Origin: Schlegelella_A sp035995885
Lineage (GTDB): Bacteria; Pseudomonadota; Gammaproteobacteria; Burkholderiales; Burkholderiaceae_C
Length of the DNA: 64,000 bases
Reading direction: 5' to 3'
Assembly: GCA_035995885.1 (NCBI GenBank)
Contig: DASYKC010000094.1
Span: 13,346 to 77,345 of the forward strand
Part shown: positions 48,256 to 55,736 of the stretch, in pieces
Layout of the letters: each line of letters opens with the position of its first letter
Numbering within the stretch: the first letter of the stretch is position 1
Position numbers and translations under genes: made by a program
Notes under the pieces: model-generated
What the model was told of the DNA's origin: nothing
What the model saw: only the letters and a program-made list of their open reading frames with translations
Database searches by the model: none

Positions 48256-48744
48256 ATGCCCAGCTTCGATACCGTCCTCGACCCCGACCTGGTCGAGGTG
48301 AGGAACGCCGTCGACCAGAGCGCGAAGGAGATCGGCACGCGCTTCGATTTCAAGGGCTCGTCGTCGAAGGTCGAGCTGAAGGACAAGGAGATCACGCTCT
48401 ACGCCGACAACGAGTTCCAGCTCGGCCAGGTGCTCGACATCCTGATCGCCAAGCTGACCAAGAGAAACGTCGACGCCCGCTTCCTCGACCGCGACGCCAA
48501 GATCGAGAAGATCGGCGGCGACAAGGTCAAGCAGCTGATCGTCGTTCGCAGCGGCATCGGCGCCGAGACGGCCAAGAAGCTGCAGACGACGATCAAGCAG
48601 AGCAAGCTCAAGGTGCAGGCCTCCATTCAGGGCGACACGGTGCGCGTCACCGGCGCCAAGCGCGACGACCTGCAGGCGGCGATGGCGCTGATCAGGAAGG
48701 AAGTCGCCGACCAGCCGCTCTCGTTCAACAACTTCCGCGACTGA
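48256..48744 (+). CDS. YajQ family nucleotide-binding protein
   Basis: 162 residues, the standard YajQ length. It opens MPSFDTVLDPDLVEVRNAVDQ and contains GTRFDFKGSS and the ending PLSFNNFRD, all family signatures (split as needed). YajQ has two ferredoxin-like folds; Xanthomonas and Pseudomonas members bind c-di-GMP, and E. coli YajQ binds GTP/tRNA in some reports. Ligand specificity here is not predictable. The retropepsin-like gene begins 4 bases after its stop, so the two are probably co-transcribed. Confidence 0.96.
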   Translation: MPSFDTVLDPDLVEVRNAVDQSAKEIGTRFDFKGSSSKVELKDKEITLYADNEFQLGQVLDILIAKLTKRNVDARFLDRDAKIEKIGGDKVKQLIVVRSGIGAETAKKLQTTIKQSKLKVQASIQGDTVRVTGAKRDDLQAAMALIRKEVADQPLSFNNFRD

Positions 48745-48748
48745 GCCG

Positions 48749-49387
48749 ATGGAGCGCCTCGCCGCAGGCCTCGTCGCCCTGCTCTGCGCCGCCGGCGCGG
48801 CCGCGCAGACGGTGTCGATGGCCGGCAGCCTCGGCAGCAACGCGCTTCTGGTCATCGACGGCAAGCCGAGGAACATCCCGGTCGGCACGACGGTCGACGG
48901 CATCCGCCTCATCGGCGTCACCGGCAACGAGGCGGTCGTCGAGGTGAAGGGCAAGCGCCTCGTCCTGCGCCTGGGCGATGCGCAGGTGAACCTCGGCGGC
49001 AAGGCGAGCGAGGGCATCGGCAAGCAGATCGTGCTCACGGCGCAAAGCGGCGGCCACTTCCTCGCCAACGGCTCGATCAACGGCCAGAGCGTCCGCTTCA
49101 TGGTCGACACCGGCGCGACCCTGGTGGCGATGGACAAGTACGAAGCCGAACGCCTCGGCATCGACTACAAGAACGGCCGACGCGGCATGACCAGGACGGC
49201 CAATGGCGACGTCCCCTACTACACGACCAAGCTCAGGACGGTCCGCATCGGCGACGTCCAGGTCTACGACGTCGACGCGATCATCTCGCCGGCGCCGATG
49301 CCGTACATCCTGCTCGGCAACAGCTTCCTGACGCGCTTCCAGATGAAGCGCGAGAACGACGTCATGACGCTCGACCTGCGCTACTAG
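48749..49387 (+). CDS. Retropepsin-like aspartic protease (TIGR02281-like), exported
   Basis: 212 residues. A signal peptide covers residues 1-19 (ending AAAQ). After a beta-rich region, the catalytic motif FMVDTGAT (117-124; Asp 120) begins a single retropepsin-like domain, which would need to dimerise. LLGNSFL near the end is the usual hydrophobic-Gly strand partner. Proteins of this type (clan AA, TIGR02281) are common in proteobacteria and their substrates are unknown. It lies 4 bases downstream of yajQ. Confidence 0.92.
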   Translation: MERLAAGLVALLCAAGAAAQTVSMAGSLGSNALLVIDGKPRNIPVGTTVDGIRLIGVTGNEAVVEVKGKRLVLRLGDAQVNLGGKASEGIGKQIVLTAQSGGHFLANGSINGQSVRFMVDTGATLVAMDKYEAERLGIDYKNGRRGMTRTANGDVPYYTTKLRTVRIGDVQVYDVDAIISPAPMPYILLGNSFLTRFQMKRENDVMTLDLRY

Positions 49388-49436
49388 CGCCTGCTTCATC
49401 CATGCCGCGGCTGTCGCAGCGCCGGCAGGCCGAATC

Positions 49437-49451
49437 GAACGGTCGTGCTAA
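49437..49451 (+). promoter_or_regulatory. Possible TetR-type operator before the acyl-CoA dehydrogenase operon
   Basis: The near-palindrome ACGGTCGT (49439-49446) within AACGGTCGTGCTA lies 39 bases before the first dehydrogenase ATG. Similar ACG(A/G)TCGT sites are found upstream of fatty and branched-chain acid genes controlled by TetR-family regulators in related bacteria. No regulator gene is adjacent. Tentative. Confidence 0.3.
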
Positions 49452-49484
49452 AAAGAGCGTCGCCTCGCGCTGACGGAGACATCG

Positions 49485-50678
49485 ATGGACCTCGCCTTCA
49501 CCCCTGAAGAACAAGCCTTCCGCGCGCAGATCCGCGCCTGGGTCCGCGACAACCTGCCCAAGGACATCAGCGACAAGGTTCGCAACTCGATCCACCTGAC
49601 GCGCGACGACCTGCAGCGCTGGGCCAGGATCCTCGGCAAGCAGGGCTGGCACGGCTGGGCCTGGCCGACGCAGTTCGGCGGGCCGGGCTGGAACGCGATC
49701 CAGAAGCACCTGTTCGAGGAAGAGACCGCGCTCGCCGGCGCGCCGCGCGTGATCCCGTTCGGGCCGGTGATGGTCGCGCCGGTGATCATGGCATTCGGCA
49801 CGCCGGAACAGCAGAAGCGATTCCTGCCCGGCATCGCCAGCGGCGAGGTCTGGTGGAGCCAGGGCTACAGCGAGCCGGGGTCGGGCTCCGATCTGGCATC
49901 GCTGAAGACGAAGGCCGAGAAGGTCCGCACCGGCAGCGGCGACAAGTACATCGTCAACGGCCAGAAGACCTGGACCACGCTCGGCCAGTACGGCGACTGG
50001 ATCTTCTGCCTCGTTCGCACGTCGAGCGAAGGCAAGCCGCAGACCGGCATCAGCTTTCTCCTCATCGACATGAAGAGCCCCGGCATCACGGTGCGGCCGA
50101 TCATCACGATGGAAGGCGAGCACGAGGTCAACGAGGTCTGGTTCGACAACGTCGAGGTTCCCGCCGACCAGCTGATCGGCGAGGAGAACAAGGGCTGGAC
50201 CTACGCCAAGCACCTGCTCGCGCACGAGCGCACCAACATCGCCGACGTCAACCGCGCCAAGCGCGAGCTCGAGCGGGTCAAGCGCGTCGCCCAGGCCGAA
50301 GGCGTCTACGACGACGGGCGCTTCCGCGACCAGATCGCGCTCCTCGAGGTCGACATCGTCGCCCTCGAGATGATGGTGCTGCGCGTGCTCTCGGCCGAGA
50401 AGAGCGGCAAGCAGAGCCTCGATGTCGCCGGCCTGCTGAAGATCCGCGGCAGCGAGATCCAGCAGCGCTACAGCGAGCTGATGATGCTCGCCGCCGGCCC
50501 GGCGGCGCTGCCGCTCGATCGCGAGGCGATCGCGGCCGGCTGGCAGCCCGACCAGCTCGCCGGCGCCTTCGTCGCGCCGCTCGCATCGACCTACTTCAAC
50601 CTGCGCAAGACGACGATCTACGGCGGGTCGAACGAAGTGCAGAGAAACATCGTCGCGCAGACGGTGCTCGGGAGCTGA
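49485..50678 (+). CDS. Acyl-CoA dehydrogenase, large subunit type (PimC-like)
   Basis: 397 residues. The FAD/acyl-CoA dehydrogenase pattern: N-terminal helical domain from MDLAFTPEEQAFR, SEPGSGSDLASL (about 128-139) in the beta domain, LVRTSSEGK, and the C-terminal TTIYGGSNEVQRNI that binds FAD across the dimer. The opening and length resemble the large subunit of pimeloyl-CoA dehydrogenase. It would make a trans-2-enoyl-CoA. GACGGAGA precedes the ATG. It is 2 bases before the second dehydrogenase, so a heteromer is likely. Confidence 0.93.
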   Translation: MDLAFTPEEQAFRAQIRAWVRDNLPKDISDKVRNSIHLTRDDLQRWARILGKQGWHGWAWPTQFGGPGWNAIQKHLFEEETALAGAPRVIPFGPVMVAPVIMAFGTPEQQKRFLPGIASGEVWWSQGYSEPGSGSDLASLKTKAEKVRTGSGDKYIVNGQKTWTTLGQYGDWIFCLVRTSSEGKPQTGISFLLIDMKSPGITVRPIITMEGEHEVNEVWFDNVEVPADQLIGEENKGWTYAKHLLAHERTNIADVNRAKRELERVKRVAQAEGVYDDGRFRDQIALLEVDIVALEMMVLRVLSAEKSGKQSLDVAGLLKIRGSEIQQRYSELMMLAAGPAALPLDREAIAAGWQPDQLAGAFVAPLASTYFNLRKTTIYGGSNEVQRNIVAQTVLGS

Positions 50679-50680
50679 CC

Positions 50681-51820
50681 ATGGACTTCGACTTCACCGA
50701 CGACCAGGAGATGCTGCGCGACACGGTGCGCCGCTGGGTCGAGCGCGGCTACGACTTCGAGCGCCGGCGCGCGATCGTCAAGTCGGGCGGCTTCTCGCGC
50801 GACGCCTGGCAGGAGATCGCCGACCTCGGCATCTGCGGCCTGCAGGTGCCCGAAGCACAGGGCGGCCTCGGCCTCGGCCCGGTCGACGCGATGGTCGTGC
50901 TCGAGGAGCTCGGCCGCGGCCTCGTCCTCGAGCCGTACGCGGCGGTCGCGCTGGTCGCGACGAGCCTGCTCGAAGCCGGCCAGGCGGCCGCGGCGGCGCC
51001 GCGCCTGCAGCACATCGGCGAAGGCAAGGAGATCGTCGTCCTCGCCCACGAGGAGCGGCACTCGCGCTACCGCCTCGCGCACGTCGAGACGACGGCGCAC
51101 GGCAGCGGCCACGCCTGGCGCCTGAGCGGGCGGAAGATCGCGGTCCCGGCCGGCGCCGCGGCGAACGCGTTCATCGTCCCGGCGCGCGTCGGCGGCGCCG
51201 TCGACGACGCCGCCGGCATCGGCCTCTTTCTCGTCTCGCCGGGACAGCCGGGCGTCGAGGTGCGCGCCTATCCGATGCAGGACGGCAGCAGCGGCGCCGA
51301 CCTCGTGCTGAAGGAAGCCGCCGCGATCGAGCTGGTCGCGCCCGGCGCCGCCTTCGCCGCGCTCGAGCGCGCAGTCGACATCGGCATCGCCGCGCTCTGC
51401 GCCGAGGCCGTCGGCGCGATGGACAAGCTGGTCGCGATCACGATCGAGTACATGAACACGCGCAAGCAGTTCGGCGTCACGCTCGCGACCTTCCAGGCGC
51501 TGCGCCACCGCATCGCCGACGTCAAGATGCAGCTCGAGCTGGCGCGCTCGATGAGCTACTACGCGACGCTCAAGCTCGGCGAGGAGCCGGCGGCGCGGCG
51601 ACGCGCGCTGGCGCAGGCCAAGGTGCAGCTCGGCACGTCGATGCGCTTCGTCGGCCAGCAGTGCATCCAGCTGCACGGCGGCATCGGCGTCACCGACGAG
51701 TACGCGGCGAGCCACTACTTCAAGCGGCTGACCGTGATCGAGATGACCTTCGGCGACACGCTGTTCCAGCTCGGCGAGGTGTCGCGGCGGATGCAGGCCA
51801 CCGCCGGCGTATTCGCCTGA
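50681..51820 (+). CDS. Acyl-CoA dehydrogenase, small subunit type (PimD-like)
   Basis: 379 residues, shorter and more divergent than its partner. The N-terminus DFTDDQEMLRDTVRRW and EYMNTRKQFGVTLATFQALRH, split here as EYMNTRKQFG and VTLATFQALRH, plus QLHGGIGVTDE mark an acyl-CoA dehydrogenase. The middle beta domain lacks the usual SEPxxGSD motif (HEERHSRYR lies there), which fits a small subunit with altered flavin contacts. Such large/small pairs act on dicarboxylyl-CoA (pimeloyl) or steroid side chains. It starts 2 bases after the large subunit gene. Confidence 0.9.
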   Translation: MDFDFTDDQEMLRDTVRRWVERGYDFERRRAIVKSGGFSRDAWQEIADLGICGLQVPEAQGGLGLGPVDAMVVLEELGRGLVLEPYAAVALVATSLLEAGQAAAAAPRLQHIGEGKEIVVLAHEERHSRYRLAHVETTAHGSGHAWRLSGRKIAVPAGAAANAFIVPARVGGAVDDAAGIGLFLVSPGQPGVEVRAYPMQDGSSGADLVLKEAAAIELVAPGAAFAALERAVDIGIAALCAEAVGAMDKLVAITIEYMNTRKQFGVTLATFQALRHRIADVKMQLELARSMSYYATLKLGEEPAARRRALAQAKVQLGTSMRFVGQQCIQLHGGIGVTDEYAASHYFKRLTVIEMTFGDTLFQLGEVSRRMQATAGVFA

Positions 51821-51833
51821 GCACGGAGCCCGC

Positions 51834-52886
51834 TTGCCGTTCGGCCTGACCGCCGTCGCCGGCCTCGAGGTCGGCCACTTCACCGATGCGCGCCGGCCGA
51901 CCGGCTGCACGGTGATCGTCGCCCGCGACGGCGCCGTCGCCGGCGTCGACGTTCGCGGCGCGTCGCCGGGAACGCGCGAGACCGAGCTGCTCGATCCGGT
52001 CAACGCGATCGACAAAGTCCACGCGATCGTCCTCGCCGGCGGCAGCGCTTTCGGCCTCGACGCTGCCGGCGGCGTCATGCGCTGGCTCGACGAGCGCGGC
52101 ATCGGCGCGGTCGTCGGCACGGCGAGCGACGGCGTCGCCAAGCCCTTCGTCGTTCCCATCGTGCCGGCCGCGATCCTGTTCGACCTCTGGGTCGGCGACT
52201 CGCGCATTCGCCCCGACGCCGCGGCCGGCTACGCCGCGTGCGAGGCGGCATCGCGCCATGCGCCGGCCGAAGGCAACGTCGGCGCCGGCGCCGGCGCCTC
52301 GGTCGGCAAGCTGTTCGGCATCGGTCGGGCGATGAAGGGCGGCATCGGCACCGCGTCGATCGAGGTCGGCGGCGTCACGGTGGCGGCGCTCGTCGCCGTC
52401 AACGCCATCGGCGACGTCGTCGATCCGCGCACCGGCCGCGTCGTCGCCGGCGCGCGCACCGAAGACGGCGGCAAGCTCGTCGGCACGATGCGGGCGCTCA
52501 AGCGCGGCGAGCTGTCGGCGCGCCTCGAGGCGCGCGGCGCCGGCGGCGCGGCGACGACGCTCGCCGTCGTCGCCACCGATGCCGTGCTCACCAAGGCCGA
52601 GGCGACCAAGGTCGCGCAGATGGCGCACGACGGGCTCGCGCGCAGCATCAATCCGGTCCACACGATGGGCGACGGCGACGTCGTCTTCGCCCTCGCCACC
52701 GGCGCGAGCGGCCGCAGCGCCGCAACGACGCTGGTCGGCGCGCTCGCCGCCGACGTCCTCGCCGAGGCCGTGCTGCGCGCGGTGCGCGCGGCGAAAGGAA
52801 TCGGCGGCAACGGCCTGCCCGACCTGCCCTGCGCCGCCGACCTCGGTGCGGCGGGCGGAAAAGAAAAGCAAGGAGACGCTTCATGA
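51834..52886 (+). CDS. P1-family peptidase (DmpA/NylC-like N-terminal nucleophile hydrolase)
   Basis: 350 residues from a TTG start with CGGAG 5 bases upstream, 13 bases after the dehydrogenase. The family pattern is strong: GLEVGHFTD, GGSAFGLDAAGGVMRWL, GNVGAGAGASVGKL and AVVATDAVLTKAEATKVAQMAHDGL (split as family blocks). P1 enzymes self-cleave to expose a Thr or Ser nucleophile and hydrolyse amide bonds; relatives include DmpA aminopeptidase and the nylon oligomer hydrolase NylC. The expected nucleophile is T241, but the residue before it is Ala (A240), where NylC has Asn. It overlaps the next gene by four bases. Confidence 0.9.
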   Translation: MPFGLTAVAGLEVGHFTDARRPTGCTVIVARDGAVAGVDVRGASPGTRETELLDPVNAIDKVHAIVLAGGSAFGLDAAGGVMRWLDERGIGAVVGTASDGVAKPFVVPIVPAAILFDLWVGDSRIRPDAAAGYAACEAASRHAPAEGNVGAGAGASVGKLFGIGRAMKGGIGTASIEVGGVTVAALVAVNAIGDVVDPRTGRVVAGARTEDGGKLVGTMRALKRGELSARLEARGAGGAATTLAVVATDAVLTKAEATKVAQMAHDGLARSINPVHTMGDGDVVFALATGASGRSAATTLVGALAADVLAEAVLRAVRAAKGIGGNGLPDLPCAADLGAAGGKEKQGDAS

Positions 52887-54268
52887 AGGACCTGATCACG
52901 CGCCGCCGCCTGCTCCTCGCCGCAGCCGCTGCCGGCACCGCTTCCCTCGCCGCCTGCGCGACCCGACCGAGCGCCGCCGACATGCCCCCGATCGTCTTCG
53001 TGCCGGGCAACGGCGACACCGCCGGGCTCTGGACGACGACGATCTGGCGCTTCGAATCAAACGGCTGGCCGCGCGATCGCCTGCATGCGATCGACATGCC
53101 GTATCCGCTCGCGCGCGACGACGACGCGAAGGAGCAGCCCGGCCGCAGCTCGACCGCCGAGCACATGGCGTATCTGGCGGCCGAGGTGAAGAAGGTGCTC
53201 GCCGCGACCGGTGCGAGCAAGGTCGCCCTGGTCGGCAACTCGCGCGGCGGCTATCCGATCCGCAACTTCGTCGCCAATGGCGGCGGCGCGTCGATGGTCT
53301 CGCACGCCGTCCTCGGCGGCGTCCCGAATCACGGCGTGTGGGCGAATCCGGCGTTCCTTCCAGGCAGCGAGTTCAACGGCACCGGGCCGTTCCTCGCCAG
53401 GCTCAACGCGCCGCAAGGCCCGGCGGGCAACGAAGTCACGCCGGGCGTCGCCTGGATGACGATCCGTTCCGACAACAATGACAAGTTCGCCCAGCCCGAC
53501 GGCGTCTGGATCGGCGCGCGCGGCACGCCGACCAACGTGAGCTTCGACGGGCCGGCGCTGAAGGGCGCCGAGAACGTCGTCATCGCCGGCATCGACCACC
53601 GCGAGACCTCGTTCAGCGCCAAGTCGTTCGCCGAGACCTATCGCTTCATCGCCGGCCGATCCGCGGCGACGCTGGCGATCGCACCGGAAGCGCGCGTCGT
53701 TCTCGACGGCACCGTCAGCGGCCTCGGCCTGGACAACCGCCAGGGCACTTTCGCGACCAACTTGCCGCTCGCCGGCGCGACCGTCGAGGTTTACGCCATC
53801 CACGCGGCCACGGGCGAGCGCCTCGGCCCGGCCCTGCATCGCAAGACGATCGGCGCGGACGGTCGCTGGGGGCCGTTCGTCGCCGACGGGACGGCGCGCC
53901 ACGAGTTCTTGATCGCCGCCCCAGGTTATGCGACGACGCACGTCTACCGCTCGCCGTTCCCGCGCTCGTCGTCGGTGCTGAGCCTGCGTCCCGAACGGCT
54001 CGCCGACGCCGATCGCGACGCCGGATCGCTCGTCACGCTGACGCGGCCGCGCGGCTACTTCGGCGTGCCGCGCGACCGCATCGTCCTCGACGGCACGAGC
54101 CCGCCGGCGGGAATCCCGAGCGGCGTCGCCGGCGTGTCGACGGCGCGCGTCAAGATCACCGACGCGAGCGCGCGCACCGTCGTCGGCGAATTCAACGAGG
54201 AGCGCATCGTCGGCCGCACCTGGCCGGTCGCCGACAACCACGTCGTCGTCCTCGAGCTCACGTATTGA
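52883..54268 (+). CDS. Tat-exported lipoprotein alpha/beta hydrolase
   Basis: 461 residues, with AAGGAGA before the ATG. The N-terminus TRRRLLLAAAAAGTASLAAC is a twin-arginine signal that ends in a lipobox (LAAC, Cys about 24), so the enzyme is probably lipid-anchored outside the cytoplasm. The hydrolase part has VFVPGNGDTAGLW and the nucleophile elbow GNSRGG with S120; a His in GIDHRETSF (about 236) could complete the triad. Residues about 260-461 form a beta-rich region with two carboxypeptidase-regulatory/transthyretin-like repeats. It probably cleaves an ester. It overlaps the P1 peptidase gene (ATGA). Confidence 0.88.
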   Translation: MKDLITRRRLLLAAAAAGTASLAACATRPSAADMPPIVFVPGNGDTAGLWTTTIWRFESNGWPRDRLHAIDMPYPLARDDDAKEQPGRSSTAEHMAYLAAEVKKVLAATGASKVALVGNSRGGYPIRNFVANGGGASMVSHAVLGGVPNHGVWANPAFLPGSEFNGTGPFLARLNAPQGPAGNEVTPGVAWMTIRSDNNDKFAQPDGVWIGARGTPTNVSFDGPALKGAENVVIAGIDHRETSFSAKSFAETYRFIAGRSAATLAIAPEARVVLDGTVSGLGLDNRQGTFATNLPLAGATVEVYAIHAATGERLGPALHRKTIGADGRWGPFVADGTARHEFLIAAPGYATTHVYRSPFPRSSSVLSLRPERLADADRDAGSLVTLTRPRGYFGVPRDRIVLDGTSPPAGIPSGVAGVSTARVKITDASARTVVGEFNEERIVGRTWPVADNHVVVLELTY

Positions 54269-54284
54269 TCGCCGCGCCCGGACG

Positions 54285-54992
54285 GTGAAGCCGAACGACC
54301 TGCTCTTCACCCAGGGCTTCGGCACGCGCCGCGAGTGCGCGGCGCTGGTCGCGAACGGCTGGCTCGAGGTCGAGGGCGTCGGCGTCGTCGACGATCCCGG
54401 CCAGGAACTCGGCGCCGGCGACGGCCTCTGGTTTCGCGTCCGCGGCGGCGAGCGCTGGCCGTACCGCGAGCGCGCCCTGATCGTCCTGCACAAGCCGGCC
54501 GGCTACGAGTGCTCGCTGAAGCCGCGCCACCATGCGAGCGTCCATTCGCTGCTGCCGGCGCCGCTGCGCCAGCGCGGCGTGCAGGCGATCGGCCGCCTCG
54601 ACGCCGACACCACCGGCGTCCTCCTCTTCACCGACGACGGCGCGCTCGTCCATCGGCTGACGTCGCCGAAGCACCACGTCGCCAAGGTCTACGAGGTCCG
54701 CTGCAAGCACCCGGTCGATGCCGGCCAGGTCGAGCGGCTGCGCGCCGGCGTGCTCCTGCACGACGAGAACGAGACCGTTCGCCCCGCAGCCTGCGAGGCG
54801 ACCGGCGCGCAGGCGCTGCGGCTGACCCTGACCGAAGGCAAGTACCACCAGGTCAAGCGCATGGTCGCCGCGGCCGGCAATCGCGTCGAGGGCCTCGAGC
54901 GCAGCGCCTTCGGCCCGATCCGCCTCGACGGGCTCGCCGCCGGCGCCTGGCGCTGGGCCGATCCGGACATCGAGTTCCGATCCGATCGCTGA
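54285..54992 (+). CDS. rRNA pseudouridine synthase of the RsuA/RluB/E/F family
   Basis: 235 residues from a GTG start. Residues 1-55 resemble a degenerate S4-like RNA-binding domain (FGTRRECAALVANGWLEVEG, split: FGTRRECAAL and VANGWLEVEG). The catalytic Asp is D106 in GRLDADTTG, followed by LLLFTDDG and the KVYEV and GKYHQVKRM motifs of the family. It isomerises one uridine in 16S or 23S rRNA to pseudouridine; the length and KYHQVKRM pattern favour RsuA (16S U516), but the exact site is uncertain. It follows the hydrolase gene after 16 bases. Confidence 0.92.
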   Translation: MKPNDLLFTQGFGTRRECAALVANGWLEVEGVGVVDDPGQELGAGDGLWFRVRGGERWPYRERALIVLHKPAGYECSLKPRHHASVHSLLPAPLRQRGVQAIGRLDADTTGVLLFTDDGALVHRLTSPKHHVAKVYEVRCKHPVDAGQVERLRAGVLLHDENETVRPAACEATGAQALRLTLTEGKYHQVKRMVAAAGNRVEGLERSAFGPIRLDGLAAGAWRWADPDIEFRSDR

Positions 54993-55127
54993 CGCGGCCT
55001 CGCGCCGTGACTTCTTGACGCGTCGGCGCCTTTCAGGTTGACCCCGAAGCGGCCGAAAACGAACCGATGCGGCCCGGTCTGTGAGTCTCCGCAGTTCCCT
55101 GCGCCCCGGACTCCCGAACCGCCTGCC

Positions 55128-55736
55128 GTGATCCCATCGCTCGCCCTCTTCGCCGTCAGCGTCGTCCTCAGTGCCGGCGCCGCCGCCGCGACCGTCGACG
55201 TCGTCGTCGCCGATGGCGCCGGCAAGCCGCTCGCCGACGCGGTCGTCATGCTCGAGCCGACCTCGGGGCGCCTGCCGGTGAAGCCGCTGAGCGGCGTGCA
55301 GATCGCGCAGGCGCACCGCCAGTTCGATCCCCAGGTGACGGTGATCCCGGTCGGCACCGCGGTCGCGTTCCCGAACCTCGACACCGTGCGCCACCACGTC
55401 TATTCGTTCTCGGGCGCGAGGACGTTCGAGCTCAAGCTCTACGCCGGCGTTCCGGCCGCGCCGGTCGTCTTCGACAAGGCCGGCATCGCCGTCCTCGGCT
55501 GCAACATCCACGACCAGATGGTCGCCTGGGTCGTCGTCGTCGACACGCCGTTCTACGCGCGCAGCTCGGCGCTCGGCAAGGCGTCGATGACGGGCGTTCC
55601 GGCGGGTGCCTACCGGCTCAAGGTCTGGCACTCGACCCTCGCCGACGCGTCGACGCCGAGCTCGAGCCTCGTCAGCGTCGGCAACGCCGACGTCGAGGAG
55701 CAGACGACCTTGCGAACCGAGAGGCGGCGGCCGTGA
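55128..55736 (+). CDS. Predicted cupredoxin ('methylamine utilization protein'-like), periplasmic
   Basis: 202 residues from GTG at 55128. The signal peptide ends AGAAAA (about residue 21). The mature protein starts as a carboxypeptidase-regulatory-like beta sandwich and then shows a complete type 1 copper set: H89 or H90 (VRHHVYSF), C125, H128 and M131 (GCNIHDQM, a CxxHxxM motif). Proteins like this are often labelled methylamine utilization protein, but no mau genes are present. It probably binds copper or transfers electrons in the periplasm. Its stop overlaps the GGDEF/EAL gene start (GTGA). The ligand reading is directly from sequence; the redox role is inferred. Confidence 0.85.
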   Translation: MIPSLALFAVSVVLSAGAAAATVDVVVADGAGKPLADAVVMLEPTSGRLPVKPLSGVQIAQAHRQFDPQVTVIPVGTAVAFPNLDTVRHHVYSFSGARTFELKLYAGVPAAPVVFDKAGIAVLGCNIHDQMVAWVVVVDTPFYARSSALGKASMTGVPAGAYRLKVWHSTLADASTPSSSLVSVGNADVEEQTTLRTERRRP

